Positions 1 through 6,617 of a DNA stretch of 64,000 nt are shown one piece after another. The stretch is taken from NCBI GenBank assembly GCA_035621215.1, contig CP141729.1:270944-334943 (forward strand), in the 5' to 3' direction. The notes under the pieces are model-generated. The model searched no databases. It had not been told where the DNA came from and saw only the letters and a list, made by a program, of their open reading frames with translations. Made by a program: the position numbers and the translations under genes. Position 1 is the stretch's first letter; the number at the start of each line of letters is the position of its first letter. Origin of the DNA: Oscillospiraceae bacterium MB08-C2-2. Its GTDB lineage: Bacteria > Bacillota > Clostridia > Oscillospirales > Ruminococcaceae.

Positions 1-509
1 GCATGCCGCATGCTATTGGTGAAGGGGTCCTGATGATTGAGATCATGGAACCTTCGGATTGGTGCGTGCGCTGTGAGTTTGATCCGGCCCGCAAGGTGGA
101 TCACAAGCAGACCTATTATATGGGCCTTGAACCCTATGATGCTATGGGAATCTTTAATTATACCAGCTATTCTGTGGAGGAAGTGACCCGCAATCAGCGT
201 GTAACCCCCGCCATGGCTATTTCTACCCCGGAATATACATATGAAACTCTGATTACCCCGGCTCTCACTGATTGCTTCACAGTGGATAAGCTGACTGTGC
301 TTAAAAACTGTATGATTGATAAGACCACCGAAACCTTCTATACCGGCGTGGTGACCAAGGGCGCTGTTACTGTATCGGCCGGCGAGGATACTCTGGAGCT
401 GAAAGCAGGCGAAAGCTTTTTTGTCAGTGCCGCCTGTGATCAGGTGGAATACCGTCTGGATAGCTCCAAGGCTGAGGTTTTGGTCATGAAGCCCGGCCCC
501 GGCGCATAA
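1..509 (+). CDS. class I mannose-6-phosphate isomerase-like protein, C-terminal part (5' end outside window)
   Basis: The reading frame is open from the first base, so the gene starts upstream of the window and only about 168 C-terminal residues are visible. The piece opens with PHAIGEG followed by LMIEIMEP, which matches the cupin core of class I phosphomannose isomerases (interconversion of mannose-6-phosphate and fructose-6-phosphate). In the family the His of this stretch is a zinc ligand. A second cupin-like beta-rich stretch follows, with TGVVTKGAVTVSAG and LKAGESFFV, as in the C-terminal domain of these enzymes. The gene ends 74 bases before ridA on the same strand. Many Firmicute paralogues annotated this way may act on other sugars, so the exact substrate is uncertain. 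Confidence 0.75.
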   Translation, partial: MPHAIGEGVLMIEIMEPSDWCVRCEFDPARKVDHKQTYYMGLEPYDAMGIFNYTSYSVEEVTRNQRVTPAMAISTPEYTYETLITPALTDCFTVDKLTVLKNCMIDKTTETFYTGVVTKGAVTVSAGEDTLELKAGESFFVSAACDQVEYRLDSSKAEVLVMKPGPGA

Positions 510-583
510 AATCAGGGAAATTTTCTTTCGGAGGTGATGAAAGCCTCCCAAGGAATGGCATATTGAAAGGAGCTTAATAAATC

Positions 584-970
584 ATGAGCAAGAAAGTTAT
601 TTCCACCAACAAGGCCCCAGGGGCGATTGGCCCATATTCTCAGGCCGTTGCAGTGGGAGATTTTATTTACACCAGCGGCCAGATTCCCGCAGACCCTGCC
701 ACCGGTGAGCTGGAAACCAGCTGTATTAAAAAGGCCACTGCCCGCAGTCTTGACAATGTAAAGGCCATTTTGGAGGAAGCAGGTGCTTCTATGGAGCAGG
801 TGGTTAAAACCACTGTATTCCTGACCGATATGAACGACTTTGCTAATGTCAACGAGGTTTACGCCACCTATTTTGATGGCAACCCGCCTGCCAGAAGCTG
901 TGTGGCTGTGGCGTCTCTTCCCCGTGGTGTGCATGTGGAGATTGAAGTTGTAGCCTATATTGGTAAATAG
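584..970 (+). CDS. ridA: RidA family reactive intermediate deaminase
   Basis: This 128-residue protein is full length for the RidA/YjgF/TdcF family, small trimeric cytosolic enzymes that hydrolyse reactive enamine/imine intermediates released by PLP enzymes to 2-oxoacids plus ammonia. Family hallmarks are visible: GPYSQAV near residue 17, YTSGQIP near residue 30, a central KTTVFLTDMNDF, and the C-terminal PARSCVAVASLPRG, whose first Arg is the carboxylate-binding residue. The C-terminus VEIEVVAYIG is also typical. The ATG follows the Shine-Dalgarno sequence AAAGGAG. A strong terminator lies 20 bases downstream, so it ends its transcription unit, possibly co-transcribed with the isomerase-like gene. 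Confidence 0.93.
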   Translation: MSKKVISTNKAPGAIGPYSQAVAVGDFIYTSGQIPADPATGELETSCIKKATARSLDNVKAILEEAGASMEQVVKTTVFLTDMNDFANVNEVYATYFDGNPPARSCVAVASLPRGVHVEIEVVAYIGK

Positions 971-989
971 GGCTTTTAAAACGGTCTAA

Positions 990-1029
990 AAAAACGGACT
1001 ATCGGCGTAAAGCGGATAGTCCGTTTTTT
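990..1029 (+). terminator. rho-independent terminator after ridA
   Basis: A 14-bp perfect stem (AAAAACGGACTATC with GATAGTCCGTTTTT) around an 11-nt loop is followed by T residues. It lies just downstream of ridA. The A-rich left arm could also terminate transcription on the opposite strand. Confidence 0.9.
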
Positions 1030-1116
1030 GTATTTTAAGCGGCCGGGCAAAGCTGTGGCGCTCAAAATAGGATTTTCGAAGGGGTATCTTTAGCGCACTG
1101 TCCCGATGGGGTCTGT

Positions 1117-1278
1117 CTACTCGCAGCGGTCTAAATCAGCGAAAAAATCCTGAATGGGTGTGTCGTACAATTCAGACAAAGCAAGCAAAACGCTGATACG
1201 AATGCTGTAAGTCCCCAGCTCCATTTCTGAGATGATTTTTTGATGAATGTCCAGCCCTATACTTTTATTCTTTTGCAC
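1117..1278 (-). pseudogene. remnant of a small XRE-type helix-turn-helix regulator
   Basis: Minus-strand translation between the lipoprotein gene and ridA gives the C-terminal half of a Cro/C1-type HTH domain: an LDIHQKIISEMELGT stretch (recognition helix region), then SIRISVLLALSELYDTPIQD and a DFF ending. The same frame can be read back to about 1330 (GERKALQLNQPLP), which resembles helices 1 and 2, but no ATG precedes it and an in-frame TGA lies at about 1333. That part also overlaps the 3' end of the lipoprotein gene. I read this as a decayed regulator. A short live protein from the GTG at 1278 cannot be excluded but would lack half of the domain. Confidence 0.5.
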
Positions 1279-1291
1279 AGGCAAGGGCTGG

Positions 1292-1909
1292 TTAAGTTGT
1301 AACGCTTTCCGCTCCCCGAACTTCCAAAACTTTCAATGAAAGCAATTGAAGCCGCAGATACTGCCAGCCGTTTTCCTCATACATTTCCAAAACACCCACG
1401 GCCTCCACCCAATCGTTGGGTTGGGGGTAAGCATTGTTCCAAGTGACCTCAAACCCGGCATTGGCATCGTAGCTGCAGCAGCCCGGGCCATAGCGAATAA
1501 CATAGTGATAGGTCTGCCCGGTTTCCGTCCAAGTGTTGGTGTTGTAAATGCCTTCGTATTTAATGATCTTCCCCACATAATCTTCCGGGTTCAGGTAGAT
1601 ATCATTGGTTTGGGCAATAAACAGCTTCTCCTTGATTTCCACCAGATTGCCTAAAGAAGCGGCCGCCACCTCAGCGGCAAGCGCATCTTGAGAGCTGCTG
1701 TTTCCGCTGGTATCCTCGCTTTCATCGTATGAAGAAGCTTCTTCTCCCTCACTGGGGGCAGATTCGCTTTCAGGCAGAGAGGGGGCATCCGGCACAATCA
1801 CAGCCCGGGTTCCTCCATTGTTATAGGGCAGAATCTGGGTGCTGTCTTTTTTACCGCAGGCGGTGAAAAGCAGCAACCATACAAGCGAAACAGCAATCAT
1901 CTTTTTAAT
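1292..1909 (-). CDS. lipoprotein of the zinc uptake operon (TIGR03943/DUF1980 C-terminal-like domain)
   Basis: This is the last gene of the zinc operon, beginning right after znuB. A lipoprotein signal is visible (hydrophobic stretch ending LLLFTAC), then a Ser/Glu/Pro-rich linker to about residue 80, then a globular domain containing KLFIAQTNDIYLNPEDYVGK, IRYGPGCC and NDWVEAVGVLE. That domain resembles the extracytoplasmic part of the YcgQ/TIGR03943 family, often found beside metal ABC transporters; the paired Cys may bind metal (inference). Start choice: the first ATG (1898-1900) is 18 nt from GGGAGG (1919-1924). An in-frame ATT at 1907-1909 lies at the ideal 9 nt and would give a standard MKKM lipoprotein N-terminus. 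I favour the ATT start, but it is unproven. Confidence 0.75.
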   Translation of the reverse strand: MKKMIAVSLVWLLLFTACGKKDSTQILPYNNGGTRAVIVPDAPSLPESESAPSEGEEASSYDESEDTSGNSSSQDALAAEVAAASLGNLVEIKEKLFIAQTNDIYLNPEDYVGKIIKYEGIYNTNTWTETGQTYHYVIRYGPGCCSYDANAGFEVTWNNAYPQPNDWVEAVGVLEMYEENGWQYLRLQLLSLKVLEVRGAESVTT

Positions 1910-1912
1910 GGC

Positions 1913-2734
1913 TTATACCCTCCCTTTTAACCAGCCGGTCAGGCTGAAAATCAGCAGCAGAACGATGTTGACCACCACAATGCTGGCTCCCGTTGGAGTT
2001 GAATAAACATAGGAACCGGCGATTCCCACCAGAAAGCAGAAAACGGAAATAATACCGGAGCAGATAATCACGCTCCGAAAGGTTTTGCAGACACGCATAG
2101 AGGTGAGGGCAGGGAAGATAATCAGGCTGGAAATCAGCAGTGCTCCCATCATGCGCATCCCCAGCACAATGGTGACAGCGGTGAGAAAAGCAATCATCAT
2201 ATTATAAAGGTTTACCCGAATGCCGGTGGCCTGTGAAAAGGATTCGTCAAAGGTTACGGCAAAGATTTTGTTGTAGAAAAGGATAAACAGAATCAGCACC
2301 ACAATGGAAAGGGCAATGCTAAGATAAACATCGCTTTTGCTCATGGCCAGAATGCTGCCAAACATAAAGTTGCACACATCGGTGGTCATGCCGGTGGTCA
2401 TAGAAACCACGATAACACCCACGGCCAGCGAACCGGTGGAAATCAGGGCAATGGCCGCATCCCCTTTGATGCTGCTGTTTTCACTGATGCGCAGAAGAAA
2501 AAAAGCCGCCAGAACCACCACCGGGATGGAAACCATCAAGGGGGCGGCGTTAAACGCCATAGCGATGGCCAATGCCCCAAAGCCTACGTGGGAAAGACCG
2601 TCGCCAATCATGGAATAACGCTTGAGCACAAGGCTGACCCCCAGCAGAGAGGCGCAAAGAGAGACCAGCACCCCCACCACCACGGCCCGCACCAAAAACG
2701 GATACATAGACATTTCAATGAGAAGATTAAACAT
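1913..2734 (-). CDS. znuB: zinc/manganese-type ABC transporter permease (ABC-3 family)
   Basis: This is a polytopic membrane protein of 273 residues with the features of ABC-3 family permeases, which carry zinc or manganese delivered by a ZnuA-type lipoprotein. Visible are SLLGVSLVLKRYSMIGDGLSHVG-type sequence near the N-terminus, repeated hydrophobic segments, and LLISSLIIFPALTSM near residue 200. The start at 2734 is preceded by GGGAGGTGAAAGGG. A longer frame to 2839 exists but lies inside the ATPase gene and is not needed. The gene overlaps the end of znuC by 8 bases and is followed without a gap by the lipoprotein gene, so the three are translationally linked. Confidence 0.9.
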   Translation of the reverse strand: MFNLLIEMSMYPFLVRAVVVGVLVSLCASLLGVSLVLKRYSMIGDGLSHVGFGALAIAMAFNAAPLMVSIPVVVLAAFFLLRISENSSIKGDAAIALISTGSLAVGVIVVSMTTGMTTDVCNFMFGSILAMSKSDVYLSIALSIVVLILFILFYNKIFAVTFDESFSQATGIRVNLYNMMIAFLTAVTIVLGMRMMGALLISSLIIFPALTSMRVCKTFRSVIICSGIISVFCFLVGIAGSYVYSTPTGASIVVVNIVLLLIFSLTGWLKGRV

Positions 2735-3437
2735 CCCTTTCACCTCCCAGAAAGCTTTTACCCAGCGGGGTTTGAACATATTCTCCGGCGGAGCCGAAAA
2801 AAAGCTGCTTGCCGTGCAGATGCAGAATATGGCTCGCATAATTCACGGCACTGTGAATATCGTGGGAAACCATTACAATGGTGATGCCCATGTGCTTGTT
2901 GATATCCGCAATCAGCCGGTAAAGCTCTTGTGTAACCATGGGGTCAAGCCCGGATACCGGCTCATCCAGCAAGAGAAGCTTTTTTGTGGCACAAAGGGCG
3001 CGGGCCAGAAGAACCCGCTGCTGCTGGCCGCCGGAAAGCTCCCGGTAGCATTTGTTCCGCAGGTCGGAAATGCCCAAACGGGCAAGGTTATCCTCCGCCG
3101 CCTGCTTATCCGCCCGGATAAAGAAAGGACGAATGCCCCGGCTGTTGAGCCGCCCGGAAAGCACCACCTCGTATACACTGGCGGGGAAATCCTTCTGGGC
3201 CGCAGTTTGCTGGGGCAGATAACCGATTTCGGTAGCGAGAAGGCCGTCACCCATCTGGATATTTCCCTGTGAAGGGGCTTTGAGCCGAAGCAGACCTTTG
3301 ATGAGGGTGCTTTTTCCCGAGCCGTTTTCCCCCACAACACATACATAATCTCCGCCGTTTACTTCAAACGTTACGCCGCTGACGGCAAGGTTCCCCTCAT
3401 AAGCGAAGGAAACATCCTGACAGGTGATCAGAGCCAT
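2727..3437 (-). CDS. znuC: zinc ABC transporter ATP-binding protein
   Basis: The 236-residue ABC ATPase has every motif intact: Walker A GENGSGKS near residue 36, Q-loop around YLPQQ, signature LSGGQQQR near residue 138, Walker B LLLLDEP near residue 157 and the H-loop in VSHDIH. It powers the ABC-3 permease with which it overlaps. The start ATG lies one base after the stop of znuA. The placement between a histidine-rich ZnuA-type binding protein and an ABC-3 permease, in an operon headed by a Fur-family gene, supports a zinc role over manganese or iron. Confidence 0.92.
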   Translation of the reverse strand: MALITCQDVSFAYEGNLAVSGVTFEVNGGDYVCVVGENGSGKSTLIKGLLRLKAPSQGNIQMGDGLLATEIGYLPQQTAAQKDFPASVYEVVLSGRLNSRGIRPFFIRADKQAAEDNLARLGISDLRNKCYRELSGGQQQRVLLARALCATKKLLLLDEPVSGLDPMVTQELYRLIADINKHMGITIVMVSHDIHSAVNYASHILHLHGKQLFFGSAGEYVQTPLGKSFLGGERDV

Positions 3438-3438
3438 A

Positions 3439-4437
3439 TTAGTTTAGAGCCTCCTTAAGTGCATCCAGATTTTTAGTCATCAGTGAAAGATAGCCGTCTC
3501 CTGCTTCCAAATCCTCTTTGGTTACGTTGTGGCAGGAATGGAAGAGAAGCTTTTTCGCACCGGTAGCCTCGCAGACAGTATCCGCAATCTTTTGGTTGGA
3601 AAGCTCGATGTGAAGCACCACCGGAATATTTTCCGATTTGACCCTGTCAATGAGGAAAGCCACTGTGGCGGCGCTGGCGTCAGTCTGGGTGGAGCAGCCA
3701 GAAAAAGCGGCGGAATAATCCAGACCGTAGGTATCCACAAAATATCGGAAGGGGAACCGGTCGCCGAAAACAAGGGTCTTTCGGGAACCCTCAGCCACGA
3801 TTTTGGCAAAGGCATTATCAAGCTCAGTCAGCTTTTCCAGATAAGTGGCGGTGCCTGCTTCATAAGCGGAGGCATGGACTGAATCAGCCTCGCACAAGGC
3901 ATCGGAAAGTGCCTGCACAATTTTCATGGCATTTTTAGGTGAAGTCCACACATGCTCGTCTTTCTCATGCTGGTGTTCCTCCTCATGCTCATGATCGGAT
4001 TCTTCTTCGTGGTCATGGTCTTCTTCGTCCTCATGTTCCATGCCTTCTACCATTTCTTCCTCAACGGTTTCCACTGTTTCGGTCAAGGCGATGATCTTTT
4101 TATTGCTGGTATCCACTGATTCAAGAATATGCTCTACCCATGCATCGGAATCGCCGCCCACATAGATGAAAACATCGCATTCCTGAATTTTAATCATATC
4201 CTGCGGGGTAGGCTCAAAGGAATGGCTTTCCGCTCCCGGGGGCAGCAGCTGGAAAAGCTCCACCTTATCGCCGGCAATTTCCCTGACAAAGTCATAGGGC
4301 GGGAAAATAGTAGCCACTACCTTGAGCTTATCCTCATTGGGGTTTTGCGCATTGGTGCTGGGTGCGGCCGGCTGGCATCCGCTGAGAACACCCAGAGTCA
4401 GAGCCATGACCAGCAGCCATGAAATCATATGTTTCAT
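3439..4437 (-). CDS. znuA: zinc-binding lipoprotein of the ABC transporter (cluster A-I solute-binding protein)
   Basis: The 332-residue protein starts at the ATG preceded by GGAGG, with a lipoprotein signal ending LSGC (Cys about 21). The start of the mature part, KLKVVATIFPPYDFVREIAG, is typical of ZnuA/TroA proteins. Metal-ligand positions are visible: H in GAESHSFEPTP (about 72), H in DEHVWTSP (about 162), and C-terminal acidic residues. Between them lies a charged loop at about 134-162 very rich in His, Asp and Glu, which in the family marks zinc-specific proteins and is thought to capture metal. The protein sits outside the membrane, anchored by lipid, and feeds the ZnuB/ZnuC pair encoded just downstream. 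Confidence 0.92.
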   Translation of the reverse strand: MKHMISWLLVMALTLGVLSGCQPAAPSTNAQNPNEDKLKVVATIFPPYDFVREIAGDKVELFQLLPPGAESHSFEPTPQDMIKIQECDVFIYVGGDSDAWVEHILESVDTSNKKIIALTETVETVEEEMVEGMEHEDEEDHDHEEESDHEHEEEHQHEKDEHVWTSPKNAMKIVQALSDALCEADSVHASAYEAGTATYLEKLTELDNAFAKIVAEGSRKTLVFGDRFPFRYFVDTYGLDYSAAFSGCSTQTDASAATVAFLIDRVKSENIPVVLHIELSNQKIADTVCEATGAKKLLFHSCHNVTKEDLEAGDGYLSLMTKNLDALKEALN

Positions 4438-4471
4438 AGAAAAGAACCTCCGTATTTTTGGGTTTCCATGC

Positions 4472-4525
4472 AAAAAAATAAGGAAATCGCCCCACCGGTT
4501 AAGATCGGTGAGGCTAGACTTCCTT
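4472..4525 (-). terminator. hairpin with T-run in the leader of znuA (terminator or attenuator)
   Basis: Read on the minus strand, TAAGGAA pairs with TTCCTTA around an inner CACCG/CGGTG hairpin, followed by seven T residues. It lies between the small membrane protein gene and znuA. It therefore either ends transcription of fur plus the small gene or partially attenuates read-through into znuACB. Confidence 0.7.
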
Positions 4526-4537
4526 ATGGAGACTTTT

Positions 4538-4840
4538 CTAGTTGTTGAGCCTTACCCGTAAAGCTACAGGAGAGACCGCTTCATGGGAAAGCAAGGGCAA
4601 CCCCAGCAGCCACAATGCCAGTGTAATTTGAGCCAGCACGAAGAAGGCTGCAATGTTGGCCATTCTCAGCTGAGCCAGAAAATGGGACGCACCCCCCAGC
4701 TGAAGGCAGATGCCGCAGTGATCGTGGGTGCATTCGTGGTTGCTGTGCCGGGAGATCAGGTCAAGGGAGATAAAAGCAGCCAGAACTATGCACAGGCACA
4801 GTCCCAGAACGAGCAGCTTTTTGAAAACAGGCTTACGCAT
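4538..4840 (-). CDS. small Cys/His-containing membrane protein of the zinc operon
   Basis: This 100-residue protein has one N-terminal hydrophobic segment (about 8-27), a short outward segment with HECTHDHCGIC at about residues 36-46, and one or two further hydrophobic segments (about 60-85). I do not recognise a characterised family. Small proteins with a similar Cys/His knot occur next to Fur and zinc-uptake genes in Clostridia. A metal-sensing or metal-handling role is inference from context. An AGGGAGA Shine-Dalgarno precedes the ATG. The gene lies 72 bases after fur on the same strand. In that gap is a palindrome (AGCAGT-TATC-ACTGCT, 4882-4897) that could be an operator or a small RNA hairpin. 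Confidence 0.75.
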   Translation of the reverse strand: MRKPVFKKLLVLGLCLCIVLAAFISLDLISRHSNHECTHDHCGICLQLGGASHFLAQLRMANIAAFFVLAQITLALWLLGLPLLSHEAVSPVALRVRLNN

Positions 4841-4912
4841 TGGCTGTTTCTCCCTTTCGCTTTATACCAAAATTCAGGCCGAGCAGTTATCACTGCTTAA
4901 TTGAAGGATATT

Positions 4913-5341
4913 CTAGATTGCTTGGGTATGTTCGATGCATCGGCTGCATTTTCCATAAAAAACAGTTTTGATGCGGTTAATGGTGAAGGTATGCGTTTCA
5001 GCGATATGCTGCTGCAATTCTTCCATATACTGGCATTCCAGTGCGATCAGAGCACCGCAGCATTCACATTTTAAATGAAAGTGAGCCATGGGCGCTTCTC
5101 CGTCCACATATTCATAACAGGCACTGGGAACGCCGTCCAGCATATATCTTCGAAGCTTTCCGGCGGCCACCAGCTTAGCCAGTTGGCGATAAACGGTGGC
5201 CATACCCATAGGCGTGTCACTTCGTTGAAAATTCTTTGTAATCTGTCCGGCTGTCACATGGCATCCTTCCAAGGAAGACATATAGGCCAAAATTGCCTGA
5301 CTTTGCTTTGTTTTATATCCTGCCGAGCCTCTCAAATACAT
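4913..5341 (-). CDS. Fur family transcriptional regulator, probably zinc-responsive (Zur-like)
   Basis: This regulator of about 142 residues has a winged-helix N-terminal half (GYKTKQSQAILAYM, then TPMGMATVYRQLAKLVAAGK as recognition helix and wing). The dimerisation/metal domain contains AHFHLKCECCGALIALEC and a second Cys pair in GKCSRCIEH, the four-Cys structural zinc site of Fur proteins. It heads the minus-strand zinc uptake operon, which makes Zur the likeliest subtype; PerR or Fur identity cannot be excluded from sequence alone. The start is uncertain: the open frame extends to a TTG at 5366-5368 (151 residues), while the first ATG is at 5341. Neither has an ideal Shine-Dalgarno sequence. 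Confidence 0.85.
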   Translation of the reverse strand: MYLRGSAGYKTKQSQAILAYMSSLEGCHVTAGQITKNFQRSDTPMGMATVYRQLAKLVAAGKLRRYMLDGVPSACYEYVDGEAPMAHFHLKCECCGALIALECQYMEELQQHIAETHTFTINRIKTVFYGKCSRCIEHTQAI

Positions 5342-5455
5342 CGCCTCATTCGCCGCTGCTTTATGCAATCAAATCGATATTCACAGGTGCTGGACACAAA
5401 ATCTCCGAGAAGAAAATCTGTGCTCCCCACAATCCTGCGATCTTAAACCTGTACA

Positions 5456-5484
5456 ACTATAGCATCGGAAAAGATGCTTGTCAA
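5456..5484 (-). promoter_or_regulatory. sigma-A-type promoter of the fur/zinc operon
   Basis: On the minus strand TTGACA (5479-5484) is separated by exactly 17 nt from TATAGT (5456-5461). This is near consensus. The spacer contains a small GCATC/GATGC inverted repeat. The predicted transcription start lies about 100 nt before the fur start codon. Confidence 0.75.
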
Positions 5485-5490
5485 GAAAAA

Positions 5491-5505
5491 TGAGAATGTT
5501 TTTCA
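5491..5505. promoter_or_regulatory. putative Fur/Zur operator next to the -35 box
   Basis: An imperfect inverted repeat TGAGAA-TGT-TTTTCA sits 6 bp upstream of the -35 box of the fur promoter. Its size and A/T-rich TGA...TCA form fit Fur-family sites, suggesting autoregulation of the zinc locus. Confidence 0.45.
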
Positions 5506-5560
5506 AATTTATGATAAATAATTTCAATGCAAGGTTTGCAGCAGGGAAAAAACCATAGTA

Positions 5561-5589
5561 TTGTTAAACACCTATTCTTATGATACAAT
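5561..5589 (+). promoter_or_regulatory. sigma-A-type promoter upstream of the metallopeptidase gene
   Basis: TTGTTA (5561-5566), a 17-nt spacer and TACAAT (5584-5589) form a good promoter facing the metallopeptidase gene. It implies an untranslated leader of roughly 190 nt with no recognised riboswitch. Confidence 0.55.
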
Positions 5590-5790
5590 TGTAACGTAAT
5601 AAATTCTCAGGATGCACAGGCAAGTGTTTACCACCTGCGATTATCTTATGTAAACAGTGTTTCTTCAAAGGAAAATACAGCTGCCCGCATCATTTTTTAC
5701 TTTTTTATCCGATATATCATTATGAAGCGGTTTACAGTCTGGTAGATACAGACAACCGCCCTTTAAGCTATGAAAGAGAAGCCTTGGATT

Positions 5791-6447
5791 ATGCAATATA
5801 CTCTCAAACGTTCCAAACGAAAAAGCTTGTCTCTGTCGGTTACACCTGAACTGGAGGTTATTGTTAGGGCACCGCTCAAAGCCTCGGCTAAGAGCATAGA
5901 GGCGTTTGTTGCCGGGCATACAGGCTGGGTTGAACAAACTTTGGCGAAAATGGCACAGAAAACTGCACCCCGCCACCGCTTTGCCTGTGAAAATGGTGAT
6001 GTTGTTTATCTTTTGGGTCAACAGCTGGTTTTGGAGGTTCGGCCTGGAGCCGATGTGAAAGTGGAGCAGAGGCGTCTTGTTGTAGGTGAGTCCGGCCAGC
6101 TTGGTCACATAGAAGCTTTTTTTCGGCAAAAGGCACTGGATTTTTTAACTGAAAGAACCAGAGAGTGGGCAGAAAAGACAGGAAAAGCACCCACCGGCGT
6201 TAAAATTACCGGCGCCAAGACCAGATGGGGCTCTTGCAGCAGCCGGGGGAGCATCTGCTATTCTTGGAGGTTGATCTGCCTGCCCGAGGCTTTGATAGAC
6301 AGTGTAGTCGTCCATGAGCTTTGCCACCTAAAGTTGTGGGAAGCGGGCCATTCTGCTGCTTTCTATGCAGAGATAGCACGCTATTTGCCGGATTATAACC
6401 AGCGCCGGGAGCAGCTTCGCCAGTTTCAGTGGCTGCTTACGCTTTAA
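5791..6447 (+). CDS. YgjP-type zinc metallopeptidase (DUF45)
   Basis: The protein matches the YgjP/DUF45 family of small cytosolic zinc-dependent peptidase-like proteins. Seen directly: N-terminal YTLKRSKRKSLSLSV, the diagnostic TRWGSCSSRG in the middle, the metal-binding VVHELCHLK (HExxH) near residue 178, and a downstream GHSAAFYAE with the third ligand His. The physiological substrate is unknown. The frame extends upstream to an ATG at 5770, but family members usually begin two residues before YTLKRSKRK, so I chose 5791. Shine-Dalgarno evidence is weak for both. The gene stands alone behind its own promoter. Confidence 0.85.
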   Translation: MQYTLKRSKRKSLSLSVTPELEVIVRAPLKASAKSIEAFVAGHTGWVEQTLAKMAQKTAPRHRFACENGDVVYLLGQQLVLEVRPGADVKVEQRRLVVGESGQLGHIEAFFRQKALDFLTERTREWAEKTGKAPTGVKITGAKTRWGSCSSRGSICYSWRLICLPEALIDSVVVHELCHLKLWEAGHSAAFYAEIARYLPDYNQRREQLRQFQWLLTL

Positions 6448-6617
6448 AGCTTGTTGTGCAGTTCAGCTGAATTTTTTAGCTGCTCATTTATATGAAAGAA
6501 AATACTCTGAATTTCTCAAAGGCCGGCGGAGTACGTTGCGGAAAATACCTTGAAAAGGGAACACCGCTGTTTTAAACGGCAGCCGCCGAAAGATATCCAT
6601 CTAGTGGGGGGATAACC

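Noticed and set aside
512..934. Long minus-strand frame opposite ridA
   Set aside because: It mirrors the codon structure of the clearly real ridA gene and has no family match.
4882..4897. Palindrome between fur and the small membrane protein gene as a Zur box
   Set aside because: It is inside the transcription unit and does not resemble Fur/Zur consensus, so I only mention it in the gene entry.
6566..6590. Possible sigma-D promoter (GCCGAA) before the HDOD/chemoreceptor genes
   Set aside because: GCCGAA at 6585-6590 has no TAAA 15 nt upstream, unlike the flagellin promoter.
6516..6612. Possible cyclic-di-GMP riboswitch before the HDOD gene
   Set aside because: The region is structured and suits the gene context, but the conserved GEMM core and tetraloop-receptor features are not present.
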